Source: Chara braunii
Lineage: Eukaryota; Streptophyta; Charophyceae; Charales; Characeae
NCBI GenBank assembly: GCA_003427395.1
Contig: BFEA01000001.1
Span: 10,298,517-10,339,586, forward strand
Length of the DNA stretch: 41,070 nt
Direction: 5' to 3'
Below are positions 21,880 to 32,835 of the stretch, in pieces. The notes below the pieces were generated by a model, which did no database searches, had not been told where the DNA came from, and was given only the letters and a program-made list of their open reading frames with translations. Made by a program: the position numbers and the translations under genes. The first letter of the stretch is position 1; the number at the start of each line of letters is the position of its first letter.

Positions 21880-22250
21880 AAATTTTCTCAGCCGCTAGAT
21901 TCAAGCTCGACGCTGGGGCTTGGTCGCGCTGCCCTGTGACTCGAGTTGTATGGGGCATGAGACCTGGCAGAGAGATGTCAGGAGTTGTAGAGGGAGGAAG
22001 GCACTCTAGTGTCTACAGGTGAGCTGGTACTCAGTCTACACTGGCCGGAGCCGGGGCGGGTCGCTTCGCCCTGTAGCCTAGCAGGTGGGGGAGTGTTCTG
22101 GGGTGGGTCGTGCCACTCTGTAACCTAGCAGTTGGGGGTGTGAGGCCTGGCAGAGATTGGGTATTGGGATGCAGGGGTTGAAAGGCACCAAGGTAGGTTG
22201 TCTGCTGTGCGAGAGCTCCCCTGGATCAAACGTTGGGTTTTCTTCTCATA
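21880..22250 (+). mobile_element. Retroposon body fragment with repeated GC-rich modules
   Basis: Contains at least three related modules built on 'ctggccggagc', 'gccctgtaacctagcagg' and 'tgaggcctggcagaga'. These match the minus-strand body of the 27247-27835 insert. Ends are not defined. Confidence 0.65.
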
Positions 22251-25050
22251 GCTTTTCTGAAGTTTAGTCTATTTGATGAGTAGGTGTGGAATAGGCTCTG
22301 CAATCTCGATAGAATAGGCTCATAGAATCCAAGCTTTCTTCAGTAGATTTGCAGTCTTGTGATGCCCAACGTCACGCCCAGCGCGACTTCCTGATCGGAG
22401 TGGGATGGGGGCCTGGAAGTGCAACAAAGGGTGTGCCAAGGATTTTTGGGAAAGTGGGGGTGGAGTACCAGGTCAGAACTGAGATCTCCTGTGGCAAGGT
22501 TCTAGGGGCACGAGTGCAATGAGGCTAAGGGCAAGTTACTTCCGGTCTGTTGGCGCTTATGTCGTGCAGCATAAGGCAGATGGCATGCGTGGTGCATTCA
22601 AGGCCGTCCGATTCGTCTGTTTTGGGGGCGGCGGTTCGGGGCGAGGTCTGCCCGGAATGGCTGTGATTCTGATGGGTCGGGCCTTTGGGGGCAGCCACGT
22701 GGCGCCTGTCGTCGTGCGTTTGGGTTAGGCCTCCTGTTTTCAGGGGCTCATTGGTGGCCGCGTTGCCGACAGTTTCCACAGGGCGTGCGGGGCCAGTACT
22801 CGGCGATGGAATTCCACAGGACAACTGTGACCTGGTGATACAGGAGAAGGAGGCGGAAGGGAGGGAAGTTGGTGGTGATAACGACGAAGCCGGGGGATAT
22901 GAAGTAGTGCGAGTTATCCGAAGTGGGAAAATCAGGACACTTTGGATCGCTGGTGGTGGCACAGTGAAACTCCCTGGGGCACAATCGATTCTCGGTTAGG
23001 CAGGGGAATTCCGGGCGTCTCTGTCTGAGACACTCTCTCACCCAAGGGTCGAAATACTTTGGATCCCACGACGAATCTGAGTCCCCTGAGTTCGTCATCT
23101 TGTCATCGCGGTGTGATGGAATTCTCCTGCACGCATCTAACCGGCAAGAGGGATTTTCCGATGTGATATCGGAATTCTCTTCCGTTTGGGTGCGTAGGGG
23201 AAAAATTCTTCCCGTCTACCCGGTATCGAAGGTGTCAAGCTCGCCAATGGTTACGAAACGGCGCGCGTGGATACGTGTAGGCTACGCAGATCAGATCGCG
23301 CTTACACGCATCCCCGCAAGGTATTCGCTTATTTCTGGACAATCCACTACCCAATCATCTAATCACTCCGTGATCCCGTACGCAATCGTTCCTGAGCATG
23401 CAGGATGCAGTAACAACAGTGGCTCAAAGAGTGGATAAACAGCGAGGGAAACCGTATTGATGACTACGCAAAATTCCTACTCTGCTCATGAGTGTATCAA
23501 AACGACCAGCAAAACGACAAGCAAGGGCAAGGATCAGGCAAAATAACATGCAATCCGACATGGCATTCATTCATCCATTCATTCGACCAAACACGCAACA
23601 AACGAAATCGAGATCAGTCGCAAAACGAGTGTGGGCGGAAAACCAAACCAAGATTCCGAAAACAAAAAAAACGGGTGAATCGCCCTAAGCCGAGATCAAA
23701 ATTTCTATACAAAAGCAAAGAGGGAGAAAAGACAAAGAAAACAGCAAATCCACGTTCATCAACCTTAGCTCCATCGTCCTCTCTCCCTCTCCGATGCGGA
23801 CACTCCGTCGTCGCACACCAACCCACGAAGTCGTCACCCCGTGAGATGTTGGGTTAAGTCCTATAACGAGCGCAACCCTCGTTTTGTGTTGCTAAGGCAT
23901 CGCAACGATGTGCTGCACTCACAAAAAACTGCCAGTGATATACTGGAGGAAGGTGGGGATGACGTCAAGTCCGCATGGCCCGCTTAGTCCTCCCGCACCC
24001 GTCAGGTTCGCCCGCGCCCACAGTCCGTCGTGGCCCGCGTCAACCCCGCGCGTTTGGCACCAGCTCGTCGGGTCGCCCGATTCCCACTTCAACTCACCGC
24101 TTACTTCGCTCGTGAGCCTACCCTCATTGATCGCGCTACCCCGAGCTTCCAACAGCTGGTTAAGAGCTATCTAATCGCACAGCCGGAATTTATAGCGTGC
24201 ATGCATGCGCGAAGAACACGGAATTGCAAGGACTTAGAAAGGAGATCAGGAGAGGGAGCGCCTCCGTTCTGCATGGCCAGATCGCGGCGTGGGGGATGTA
24301 GCCTCTCTCCACGCATCGATCCGAGCATGCAGTCCGTGGGTGAGCTAGACACAGCAGGAGAAAGCAAGAGCGGGAGAGACGAAGTTCAAGAAGAAAGATA
24401 CAGTTACAATGGCGCCCGCCCAAAATTACAGTTACACACACGATTAAAGGCGCCGACTGATCAGAGTTCCGTTGCAGCCGCATGAAGAAGCGCATAAACA
24501 AAAAGCGTTGCGCGGCAAAATAAAATCCTAATCGCAAAATTCCTAAATTCCTATCTAATGCAGAAAAGTGAAAAGCACAAGCTCCGAAAAGAAAGTCCGA
24601 AATTCCGAGAGCCATCGGGGCTCGACAAGATTCGAAAAAGAATTCAAAAAGAAAATTCAAAACGAACGAAGCAAAATTCCCGTGCGATGTCCGCGCCCAA
24701 AAGTCCAAAACCGAAACAGAAGAAGCAACGTCAACATTTATTAATCGCACGTGCGGCGGCGCGCCACTCACACCGCCGATCCACCAATCGATCGTCCCGG
24801 GACTCACCCGGCCCTGAACCCAACCATCCGAAAGACGACGAAAAAGGACGAAGAAGCTAGGACACTGATGCAATTTCCCTTCCATCGCAATCTCCCGTAA
24901 TTGGCCCATCCTTCCCAGCTTAGGACCCCTCGTTGCTACCGCGCAGAAGATCGCGCGGAACAGAAATCGGTTCGTCACAGTCTCTTCACAGCCTCTGGCT
25001 GTTTGAAGTTGCATAGCTATCATTCCTAGCCGAAGCCGGGCAATGGCCCC
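22251..25050. other. CpG-rich low-copy stretch, no gene recognised
   Basis: From about 22500 to 25000 CpG is far commoner than in the neighbouring transposons, which suggests weakly methylated, perhaps genic, DNA. The longest frames are 277 codons (24190-25023, minus) and 116 codons (22748-23098, minus, starting MTNSGDSDSSWD). Neither resembles a known family. The 277-codon frame is phenylalanine and leucine rich opposite an A-rich strand, so chance is likely. A 5' UTR or promoter of a gene lying elsewhere is possible. Confidence 0.4.
23840..23981 (+). pseudogene. NUMT: fragment of mitochondrial small-subunit rRNA (rrn18)
   Basis: About 142 bp match the 3' part of bacterial-type 16S rRNA: GTGAGATGTTGGGTTAAGTC, AACGAGCGCAACCCT, then GGAGGAAGGTGGGGATGACG and TCAAGTCCGCATGGCC. 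'ctcacaaaaaactgccagtgatatactgg' in between is the form I remember from plant mitochondria rather than chloroplasts. It begins and ends abruptly within nuclear-looking sequence, so it is a transferred fragment, not a functional gene. The variable helix here is short, unlike angiosperm mitochondria as I recall them. Confidence 0.85.
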
Positions 25051-25074
25051 GGTATCTCAAATGTTCAGCATATG

Positions 25075-25190
25075 TTTCTTAATATGTTCTTGAATGGGAT
25101 GCTGGGCCCTGTTCCCAGCACGTGCTGCTCCCCATTAATACTCTGGAGCATTGTCTCCCCTCACCCCACCCCACCCCTGCCCCCCAAAAA
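25075..25190 (+). mobile_element. Diverged short retroposon copy
   Basis: Matches the 20743 retroposon over 'gggatgctgggccctgttcccagcacgtgctgctcccca', with hairpin GCTCC 25127-25131 / GGAGC 25145-25149 and a 'ccccccaaaaaaa' tail near 25180-25192. I could not define a TSD. Confidence 0.55.
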
Positions 25191-25569
25191 AAGGCTCTAG
25201 CGACCCATCTCTAGTGTCCATAGTTACCTGTTAGATTTCTCGAACTTTTCTGGCTGCCCGTTTCTCTCCGGTCAAATTCACACTAGGACTTCAGTGCAAT
25301 GCATTTACTTGTGATAACAGGCTGTATGCATCAAGGGGGCATTCTTGCGGGCGCAAGCAGCCTCCCACCAGTTACAGGGACCTATTATCACAGGCACCAG
25401 CAAAAGGAGTGGGAACAAAACGTCCCCGAAAGAGAGACAGGCGCCCCTTTTTACAAGCACTAGCTTTTTTTCAATCAAAGCATTCCTTCATTACAAAATA
25501 TTCATCCAGGCCAGGGTCCCCACAGTATACCCAGGAGATTCACTGGGAGCATTACCCAGCTTTGCTTAC

Positions 25570-25854
25570 GGGAAAAAAACAGGACGCACTAGGAACCAAA
25601 GGCCCTGGCTTCCAAACACACACACATAGCTATTGCAGCCTAGCCTACTTTCGACTACTGTTTTTGTTTTAGTTTGTGTCATGTTTCAATCTTGTAATCT
25701 GAGCCTTGGGCATAATAATAATAAAATGAAATTAAAAAATCCGTGCCCGTGTTGGGATAAAAACAGTTAGGACTAGGAACCAGAGGCCCTGGCTTCAAAA
25801 CACACACCTAGCTATTGCAGCCTAGCCTACTTTCGACTACTATTTTTGTTTTAT
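25570..25854 (+). repeat. Direct repeat, spacing about 184 bp
   Basis: A block of about 100 bp with 'aggaacca(a/g)aggccctggctt', 'cacacacctagctattgcagcc' and 'tagcctactttcgactact' occurs at 25570-25669 and again at 25753-25854. The text between includes 'aataataataaaatgaaatt', which resembles a polyadenylation region. Confidence 0.75.
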
Positions 25855-26186
25855 TATATGAATCCATCCCGTCTTGGGATCCACGGGTGCAGCTTCTTTG
25901 AGGGTATGCTCACAGCTCACACCAGCAGAATCCTGAATGTACGCAGCTGTGAGGACATCCCAACTTGATGAATCTCACTGCAATTGCTTCCGACCTCTGC
26001 AGGAAACGTCCCTCAGCCAGCATGAGTTCCTTTTTTTTTTTTTGGAGTTATTTTTTTCCTTCTTCTTCTTCTTGTTATATATATATCCTTCTTCTTTGTT
26101 ATGGGTCTTGTCTGTTTCATAGTTGGTGATTGGTGCAGCGAGGCCCAGTATCTGTTCCAATCCACCTGTATCTAGCTGAGTGTGTA
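25855..26186. other. No gene recognised; simple repeats
   Basis: Includes a T run near 26030-26043, a CTT repeat and a short AT repeat (about 26060-26090). It ends at the element B left end. Confidence 0.5.
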
Positions 26187-27254
26187 TGCAATGACTTGCT
26201 GTTTTCTGCCGCCGGTGGCCTGTCGACCTGAGGCTCTAACATAGGTAGGGTAGATTCCTTATTTTGTTTGGCTGAGGGCTAACCGAGAGACCTGCCTGTA
26301 GGGAAATTCGTGAGGGACATATCTGCAAATTCGGTAAAATATAGGCCCGCACTAACTAGAATTTCCCACAGCTATCCTAACTGCGAATGGCAGGCCCGGG
26401 CTACCCCTAGGACGGACAGGCCCTAAAGGCCTATGCCAATACAGATGGTCCTATAGCCTATAGCTGGGTAGGAAAGAGGCCGAGAGGCCGAAACTGAAAC
26501 GGTACCGGTCGGTCCAGTCAGTCCGGTCTAGGTCTAGGCTAGGGTAGTGTAAGTCTATAGATAGATTGTTGACATCAGTTCGGGGCTTTTGGCAGTTGGT
26601 ACCGTGTACATCGCTGCTGCACAACGCATGAACTGGAATGGTGACAGCTTCAGCATTGGAGGAGACAGACATAGCCGGACCTGCGGAGCGTCGGCCATAG
26701 CTGGGACCTACGTTGTACTCTGACAGCACGTGGGGCTGTTCAGAGGTCCGGACTATCTGAAGTCTGCTGGAGGCGAGAGAAGTTGGTGCCCTGCTGAACC
26801 CTCCTCAGGGGTAGGGTCTCAGGGGGTTTGGCGCTGCAGCCATAGCTGCAGCTTTCTTCCTTGGAGCTGATCTTTGTCAGGAGAGGTGGCGCTGCTATAG
26901 ACTTCCACCCGGGAAGTCCTCTGGCACTTCATCATCATCAGACACTGTGGCGCTGGTCTTCTTCTTCATCCTCTGAGAGGTGCTTGGCCTCCGAGGCCTG
27001 TTTCAGGGTGGCGCTTCCCTCTGGAGGCAGTATCTGGGTGGCCCTCGATGTTTCAGGCACTCAGGGGCAGTTTTAGAGGTTATTTAGGGTTGGGGAGTGA
27101 AGCGCTGCTCATTTCTGAGCAGCGCACCATGGTTCTGGGGTTATCCTTACATTTCGAGAGTCTGAGTTTAACAAACAGTGTTTATACTGTGTGTGAACTA
27201 TCTTTGCTTCATTGTTTCCTGGATGTGATCTACTCGGCTTTCCTTTTTTTTTTT

Positions 27255-27285
<31 letters not shown>

Positions 27286-28067
27286 TGAAAAAAACTCCAT
27301 CTATTGGTGGGGAGCAACACCTGCTGGAAACCGGGTCCAGCGTCCCATAGATACAACCATATCCTCTCAATTTGGCACAAACTGGGAACCGGGCCCAGCG
27401 TCCCATAACGAGTACGAAAAGTCGTCAGAAAATTTCATGAAAATGAGACAAAGAACTATTAGAAAAATCCAGTTAGCCTATCAACTCGATATCTAGGCAT
27501 TCTTTTTTTAGCAACTCAAACAGCAATTAGTGGAAGTCCTTCAAATGCTCAGAACCCCTGGAAGCTCCCCACGAAAAACACTCTAAAATTCTCTAATACT
27601 GTCTTCTTCCCTGCCGAGCTCTCCCAGGCCTCATACCCCCACCCTGCTAGGTTACAGGGCAACACGACTCACCCCAGCTCCGGCCAGCGTCGTCCCGACA
27701 GCAACCCTTGGTTTTCCCTTGGAATGCCTGGCCCAAAGCATCCCCAGATCTCTCTACCAGGCCTCACGCTCCTGCTATTAACAGGTTATAGGGCGATCCC
27801 CCAGCACTGGCCAATGTCGTTCTGGCATCGAAAAACTACTCGACTTTCCTTTGTGACTGGTTGTGAGGATTCTGTGGAGCAAATTGCATTGTGACAGTCA
27901 GTGTTTTCAGTCATATCGCATGGTCAAGTCTTCCGCTGTGTTTATCTCTCCCTGTGCGGTGTGATACTCCCATCCTCTCCCCTTCCTTCTGTGTATGTAT
28001 GGGCATACCTGGAAGTCTATGTGAGCGAGTGTTGGTCTTCTGACAACAAACAACCAGGTTCATAACA
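26187..28067 (+). repeat. Element B 5' LTR, with nested insertion
   Basis: Starts TGCAATGACTTGCTG and ends CATAACA, the reverse-complement form of element A's LTRs. Total 1881 bp. Removing the 589-bp insert and one TSD copy leaves about 1275 bp, in line with the A LTRs. Confidence 0.9.
27247..27835 (-). mobile_element. 589-bp retroposon inside element B 5' LTR
   Basis: Flanked by ctactcggctttccttt (27230-27246) and the same 17 bases with one change (27836-27852). A T-rich tract at the left is its tail on the minus strand, next to the hairpin (plus 27295-27315). The body contains two copies of a module with 'ctggccgg(a)gctgggg', 'ccctgtaacctagcagg' and 'tgaggcctgg', shared with 21880-22250. 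The stretch at 27330-27400 shows 'gggtccagcgtcccata' repeated. No coding frame or Pol III boxes recognised. Confidence 0.85.
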
Positions 28068-28069
28068 TT

Positions 28070-28081
28070 TGGTATCGGAGC
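28070..28081 (+). promoter_or_regulatory. Element B primer binding site (tRNA-iMet-like)
   Basis: TGGTATCGGAGC begins 2 bases after the LTR, with the same single difference from the plant iMet primer site as element A. Confidence 0.85.
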
Positions 28082-29610
28082 GATTGGATCCAGACAGTGA
28101 AGTAGTTGATGAGTTGAAGCATTCATCATCATCTGGCGAAATACGAGAGTTGAACTTCATGGCGATTTGTCATCTCTGGGGTTGGCGATAGTGAGGGCGG
28201 TGGTGGTAAGTGTGTGGCGAGAAGCATTGGACAAAGGTGTGACACACTCCTGCTTAGGGTTGTGCAAGAGTGAGTAGCGATTGATTCTCAGAGGCTTGGG
28301 AGGCTCTGAGGAGGCTATTTTTAGCCTGGCGGCTCATCTGAGGACTGGCGATTGACAAGGAAGTGACCCCAGGGTGTTGCGATTTTGGAATTGGGTCAGG
28401 ATCCCCAATTTCCAGCAGCGCAGTGCGGGTAGGAGCAGCGCTGCATTGAGTATCTCAGTTATTTGCATCTGGGAGTCCAGATTCATTGAATCTGTCAGTT
28501 GAGGGTGAAGCGCCTCAGGAAGATCTACAGGATCACCAAGTTTCAGAGAGTTTCATATGTGGGAACACTCGGTACACGCAGAAGAAGAAACTGGTGAGAT
28601 GGGTCTCAGGAGACAGCCATAGTCAAGGTCTTGTTCATCCCTTTCAAAGATATCCCTAAAGTAAGTGTGTTTCTTACTCTACTGTGTGTGGCGATTCTAG
28701 GGCTATTTTTAGAATAGCGAAATTTGGTTTGTTAGCCAGTAGACAGTTGAAAATTGAAATTCAGACTGTGGGACATCCATAGCCAATTTCCCCTACCTAT
28801 CTTCTTTGACTTTTACTAACCCTGTTTTACCTTCTTCCTGACTCAACTTTCATCTGGGACTGCTTTACAATGTTGCGATTCATCCTCTATTGTGAATTGG
28901 ATGGTTCAGGGTCTTGTTGTCAGTAATTTTGGAAATTTTAATTTTGCGTTGCCATAGCTGAAGCTTGGTTATACTAGGGTCAGCCATAACTTTGATTTTG
29001 TCCGTCAGAATTCAATTTTGTCTGTCCCTGGCAAATCGCAATTCAATATGCAGTTTGTGTCTGAAATCGCACAGTCATATTTGATGTTTTGAGTCAGTTA
29101 CAGTGATATCTGTAATTCGCCATACCCTGGGTATGACATACAGGGTCATCCAGTGGTGAAGTCAGTAGGGTAAAGTCTAAAAATAACATACCTTGTAGAT
29201 CACTGCATCTTGGTTATCAATAGATACTTGTCTGTCACTAATTAGTCACTCTGTCTAATTACTATCTACCACTAATCAGTCCAAGACTGCATCCTGAAAA
29301 GTAATTAATACAGGATTTGCAGTGATTGCATGCAATTGATGTGTCAGGGCAGTAAATGGAAAATCATGAAATTGGTTTTTGTTGAGTGATCTCTAAATTG
29401 TCCCTTGACCCTAAAGCGGTCTGCAGAGACTGAGCACTTGCCTGCTCATACTAACCAACTTCTTGTCTCAGTCAGGTGACAGCAATTGGGTGAGTATTGC
29501 AGAGAAAACCCAATTCTTGTTACTTCCATCTATGTCTTCTTTTGAATTGTTTATTTTATTCATCTGTATTGTGGGAAAATAAAATTGTCTGACTCAGAGA
29601 AGGGAAGCCT
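28082..29610 (+). other. Element B untranslated leader
   Basis: About 1.5 kb without coding frame, matching the element A leader (16876-18364) in reverse complement. Confidence 0.75.
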
Positions 29611-29613
29611 CAA

Positions 29614-31093
29614 CTTCCTCTCTCCCCTTTAGAGGCTGAACTGCTGGCTGAGAAGGAGAAACTCCGAAAATAGGCTCTGGCAGTTGAGGCTCTGAAGGCA
29701 GAGATGGAGGGTAGGGAGGAGGCAGATCAAAAAGAGGCCAGACGAACAGGGTGAGTGGAAGTGTCAGTCAGTACAATAAGGACATGGCTGAGTTTGTCCT
29801 TTTGTAGGATGACATCAACAAGACTTATTTTACTAACTGGGACGCGAGGATTACCCGCCTGGAAGAACAATTGTCAGATCACTGCAAGAAATTGGATGAC
29901 ATTTCTTCCAAGTTGGACCTCCTGTTCACCCATTTGCAGATCCTATCCACCCAGACGGTTCCTCCATCTCCTGGGAGTCCCAAGGCAGGACCCCAACAAC
30001 CCCTACAATCTAGACCCACATCCCCGCCTTCTACACCCAAGTCAACAACCGCCTCACAACCCTCAACTTCATTTGATATGCAGCGGCCCAAGCTGACCCC
30101 TCCACCCATATTCTCTGGTGAGGACCCAAAGATGGATGTTGCAGATTGGGTCACTGCATAGTGAATCTACCTGAGTGGGTTAAAATGCGATGAGGATGTG
30201 AAGGCGAGTGTCATCCTTGCTCGCTTGGAGAGGACTGCACTGAAATGATGTACCTCTACCTCCTGCAAGCAAGGGATGGAAATGGCTGATTGGGCGCAGA
30301 GGTTGGGGGTGGCTGGTTTTCTGCAGGCACTGCAAGACCGGTTTGCAAACAAGGAGCAGGCTAGGAAAGCAGCATACAAAATTTTGTGCCTGGGCCAGAA
30401 AAAGTTCGATGGCTCCTTGTCCAAATTGTATTCCACCTTTGAGAGTCTAACATCGACTCCTGGGTTGGAGATGAGTGAGCAGGATCTGCTTATTCATTTC
30501 CTAAGGGCAGCGCCTAAGCAATACCAGCTTGCTCTATTTTCTAAGGGCCACAAGGACTGGCGGTCCTTTGGCAGAGCAGCCCTGGATTTGGAGTCCAAAC
30601 TCCACGTCCAGGAAGCACCTTCTGAAGGAAGGAAGGGGCCCTCCTCAAAGGGGCGTAGAAGGAGGAAGGGTGCCCTATTTGCTGCAGCTTCGAGTTCAGA
30701 TGATGATGTAGCATCCCAGGGTGGGACCCCTCCATCTGGGACTGCCTCCTCATCTGTTGCAGATCCTGCTGTTCTTGCCCTAGCTGATGCTTTGATGGGC
30801 TTGACTAAGGGCAAGGCCCCAACTCAGAAAACACCAACCAATAGTAAGGGGAAAGGAAAGGGATGTGCCTCTTCCCTTATAGCCAGAGAGTACCTCTACC
30901 ACGAGACGTCCGATGACCAACTGACCCCCTTGACCCTTCCACCTTCCCCTGACATGCACTCAGGATCTAGGAAGGAGTTTGGAGGAAGAGGAAGGACAAG
31001 GGAGTCTGTCTGATATGCGAGGGGGACCATTTCCTTAAGGATTGTCCCAGTATGCCTCGCAGGTCTTCAGGCGGCTCTAGTTCAGCAAACTAG
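29614..31093 (+). pseudogene. Element B gag, multiple stops and frameshifts
   Basis: Homologue of the element A gag. Order: charged coiled-coil-like N-terminus (29614-29750) with TAG at 29671-29673; TNWDARITRLEEQ region after a TAG at 29805-29807; proline-rich linker; DVADWVTA followed by TAG-TGA at 30159-30164; then a 245-codon frame (30276-31013) with RLGVAGFLQALQDRF and a basic linker. The zinc knuckle CLICEGDHFLKDC at 31007-31045 is in another frame. At the TAGs at 29671 and 29805 element A has CAG, and at 30159 it has CAA. Knuckle spacing is again CX2CX3HX4C. Confidence 0.87.
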
Positions 31094-31104
31094 AGTGGAG
31101 AGAG

Positions 31105-31803
31105 GTGGAAGCAACAGTTCCTTCCACCGGTGCTGATTCACCTTCTGATGAAGATGAATCTTCACTTTCTCTCGTTGGATCTTTCTGTGGAGTTGCATCG
31201 TCAGGGTCCGTCTATGAGGACACTGATCTGGATGAGACGTGGGAGGAGGTGAAGCCCAGTGCCTTGCTGATTTTTTCTTGTCCTCGCAGGAAAGGAAGAA
31301 GTAAAGGTCGGACCTCATCCTGCTTCGACCCTCTATCCTGGGAGCCAAGTTCAAAGAACTCTTAGACGGTGGGGCTACTCGCAACTTTATATCTCCCAAG
31401 ACAGTCAGCAGGCTGCACTAGGACTAGAGACTGGTGAAGTTGTGACATCCTATTGAGGTTCACATTGGTGACTCATCCACAGTCAGGATCACTATTGCTA
31501 TTAAAGGCCTACCTGTGACCTTTGACAAGCAGGGAGAAATCAGGCATCACCTGAATTTGTATGTGTTCCCTAATGTCCGATTTGACCTTATGTTCTCTTT
31601 GCAGTGGCTTGGTGCCACCAACCCTAGGATCGACTGGCGGATCCCTAGGGTTGAGCTACCTGACCGGCATGGGGTCTATCGCCCCTGTATGCTCGCTGAT
31701 GAATACCATCCGGCCAGCAACTGCTATTGCATGTGCCCGCAGTTTCATGAAACTGTCACGCCAGACTGACCACACACGTCTGTTTGTAGCTTATGCCAAA
31801 TAG
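31105..31803 (+). pseudogene. Element B protease region, broken
   Basis: An acidic serine-rich start is followed by the retropepsin site, which reads DGGA (31365-31376) instead of D[S/T]GA. The conserved downstream block (YVFPNVRFDLMFSLQWLG) lies near 31560-31615. Stops occur within the core and TAG at 31801-31803 replaces CAG of element A. Not functional. Confidence 0.82.
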
Positions 31804-31809
31804 ACTGAT

Positions 31810-32835
31810 GTGGACACTGCTCCCTGTCCCTCTCAAATTCAACAAGCAGTTGACCAGTTCTCAGATCTTATGCAGGAGCCGACTGGACTTGACCATAGGC
31901 AAACTAAACATAAGATTGAGCTCCTGCTTGGCTCGGTCCCTCCCAAGGGCCGAGTCTACAAGATGTTCCCTGCTGAACTTGATGAGCTCAGGAAACAGTT
32001 GGAGACCCTGACCAAGAAAGGCTGGATTCGACCCAACACATCTGAATTTGGGGCACCAGTTCTCTTTGTTCCAAAGAGAAATGGTGAGTTCAGAATGTGT
32101 GTGGACTACAGGGGTCTCAACAAGATCACGAGGAAGTCTACAGAGCCTCTTCCTCGGATCATGGATCTGTTGGACATGGTGCAGGGTTGAACTATCTTCA
32201 GCAAGATCGATCTCAAATCTAGTTATCACCAAATTGAGATGGTGGAAGATGATGTCCACACGACAGCCTTCAAGACCAGATATGGTACTTATGAGTATCT
32301 GGTCATACCATTCGGTCTTTGCAATGCCCTTGGCACCTTCCGAACAGAGATGCATCGCATACTCAGGCCTTACATGGACAAATTTGTTGTTGTCCATCTG
32401 AATGACATTCTGATATTCAGCCATTCTGTCCAGGAGGATGCGCAACATCTGACTCTGGTCCTCCAGGCCTTATATGACAATCAGTACAAGATCAACAAAG
32501 AGAAGTCCTCCTTTGGAGTTGACTCTGTTGTTTATCTTGGTCATGTCATTTCTGGAGAGGGGTTGGCTCCTGAGGCAACGAAAGTTGCCACTGTTCGGGA
32601 CTGGCCGAAGCCTGTAAACGTTCGTGATATCCGGTCTTTCTTGGGTCTTGCATCGTATTACAAGAAGTTCATGAAGAACTTCTCTTCTATTGCGGCACCC
32701 TTGACTAACCTTACAAAGAAAGACACTTCCTTTCTTTGGACATCAGCATGTCAGGAGGCTTTTACATGTCTCAAGGAGGCCTTGATTCGTGCACCTGTTC
32801 TGAAGTTACCTGACCCTACCTTGCCTTTGGGCTAA
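31810..32835 (+). pseudogene. Element B reverse transcriptase, catalytic motif mutated
   Basis: One frame of about 342 codons apart from a TGA at 32188-32190, where A has a cysteine codon. Motifs: RPNTSEFGAPVLF, FRMCVDYRGLNKIT, IDLKSSYHQIEM, IPFGLCNALGTF. The YxDD box reads HLND (32395-32406), so Tyr and the first Asp are both changed. Thumb region VYLGHVISGEGLAPE and FLGLASYYKKF follow. The frame breaks at about 32828 by loss of one base relative to A. Confidence 0.9.

Noticed and set aside
23840-23981. Functional rRNA gene
   Set aside because: Only about 142 bp are present, with abrupt ends inside non-rRNA sequence.
24190-25023. 277-codon minus-strand ORF
   Set aside because: Phenylalanine and leucine rich translation opposite an A-rich strand; no domain, no homology recognised, so probably chance.
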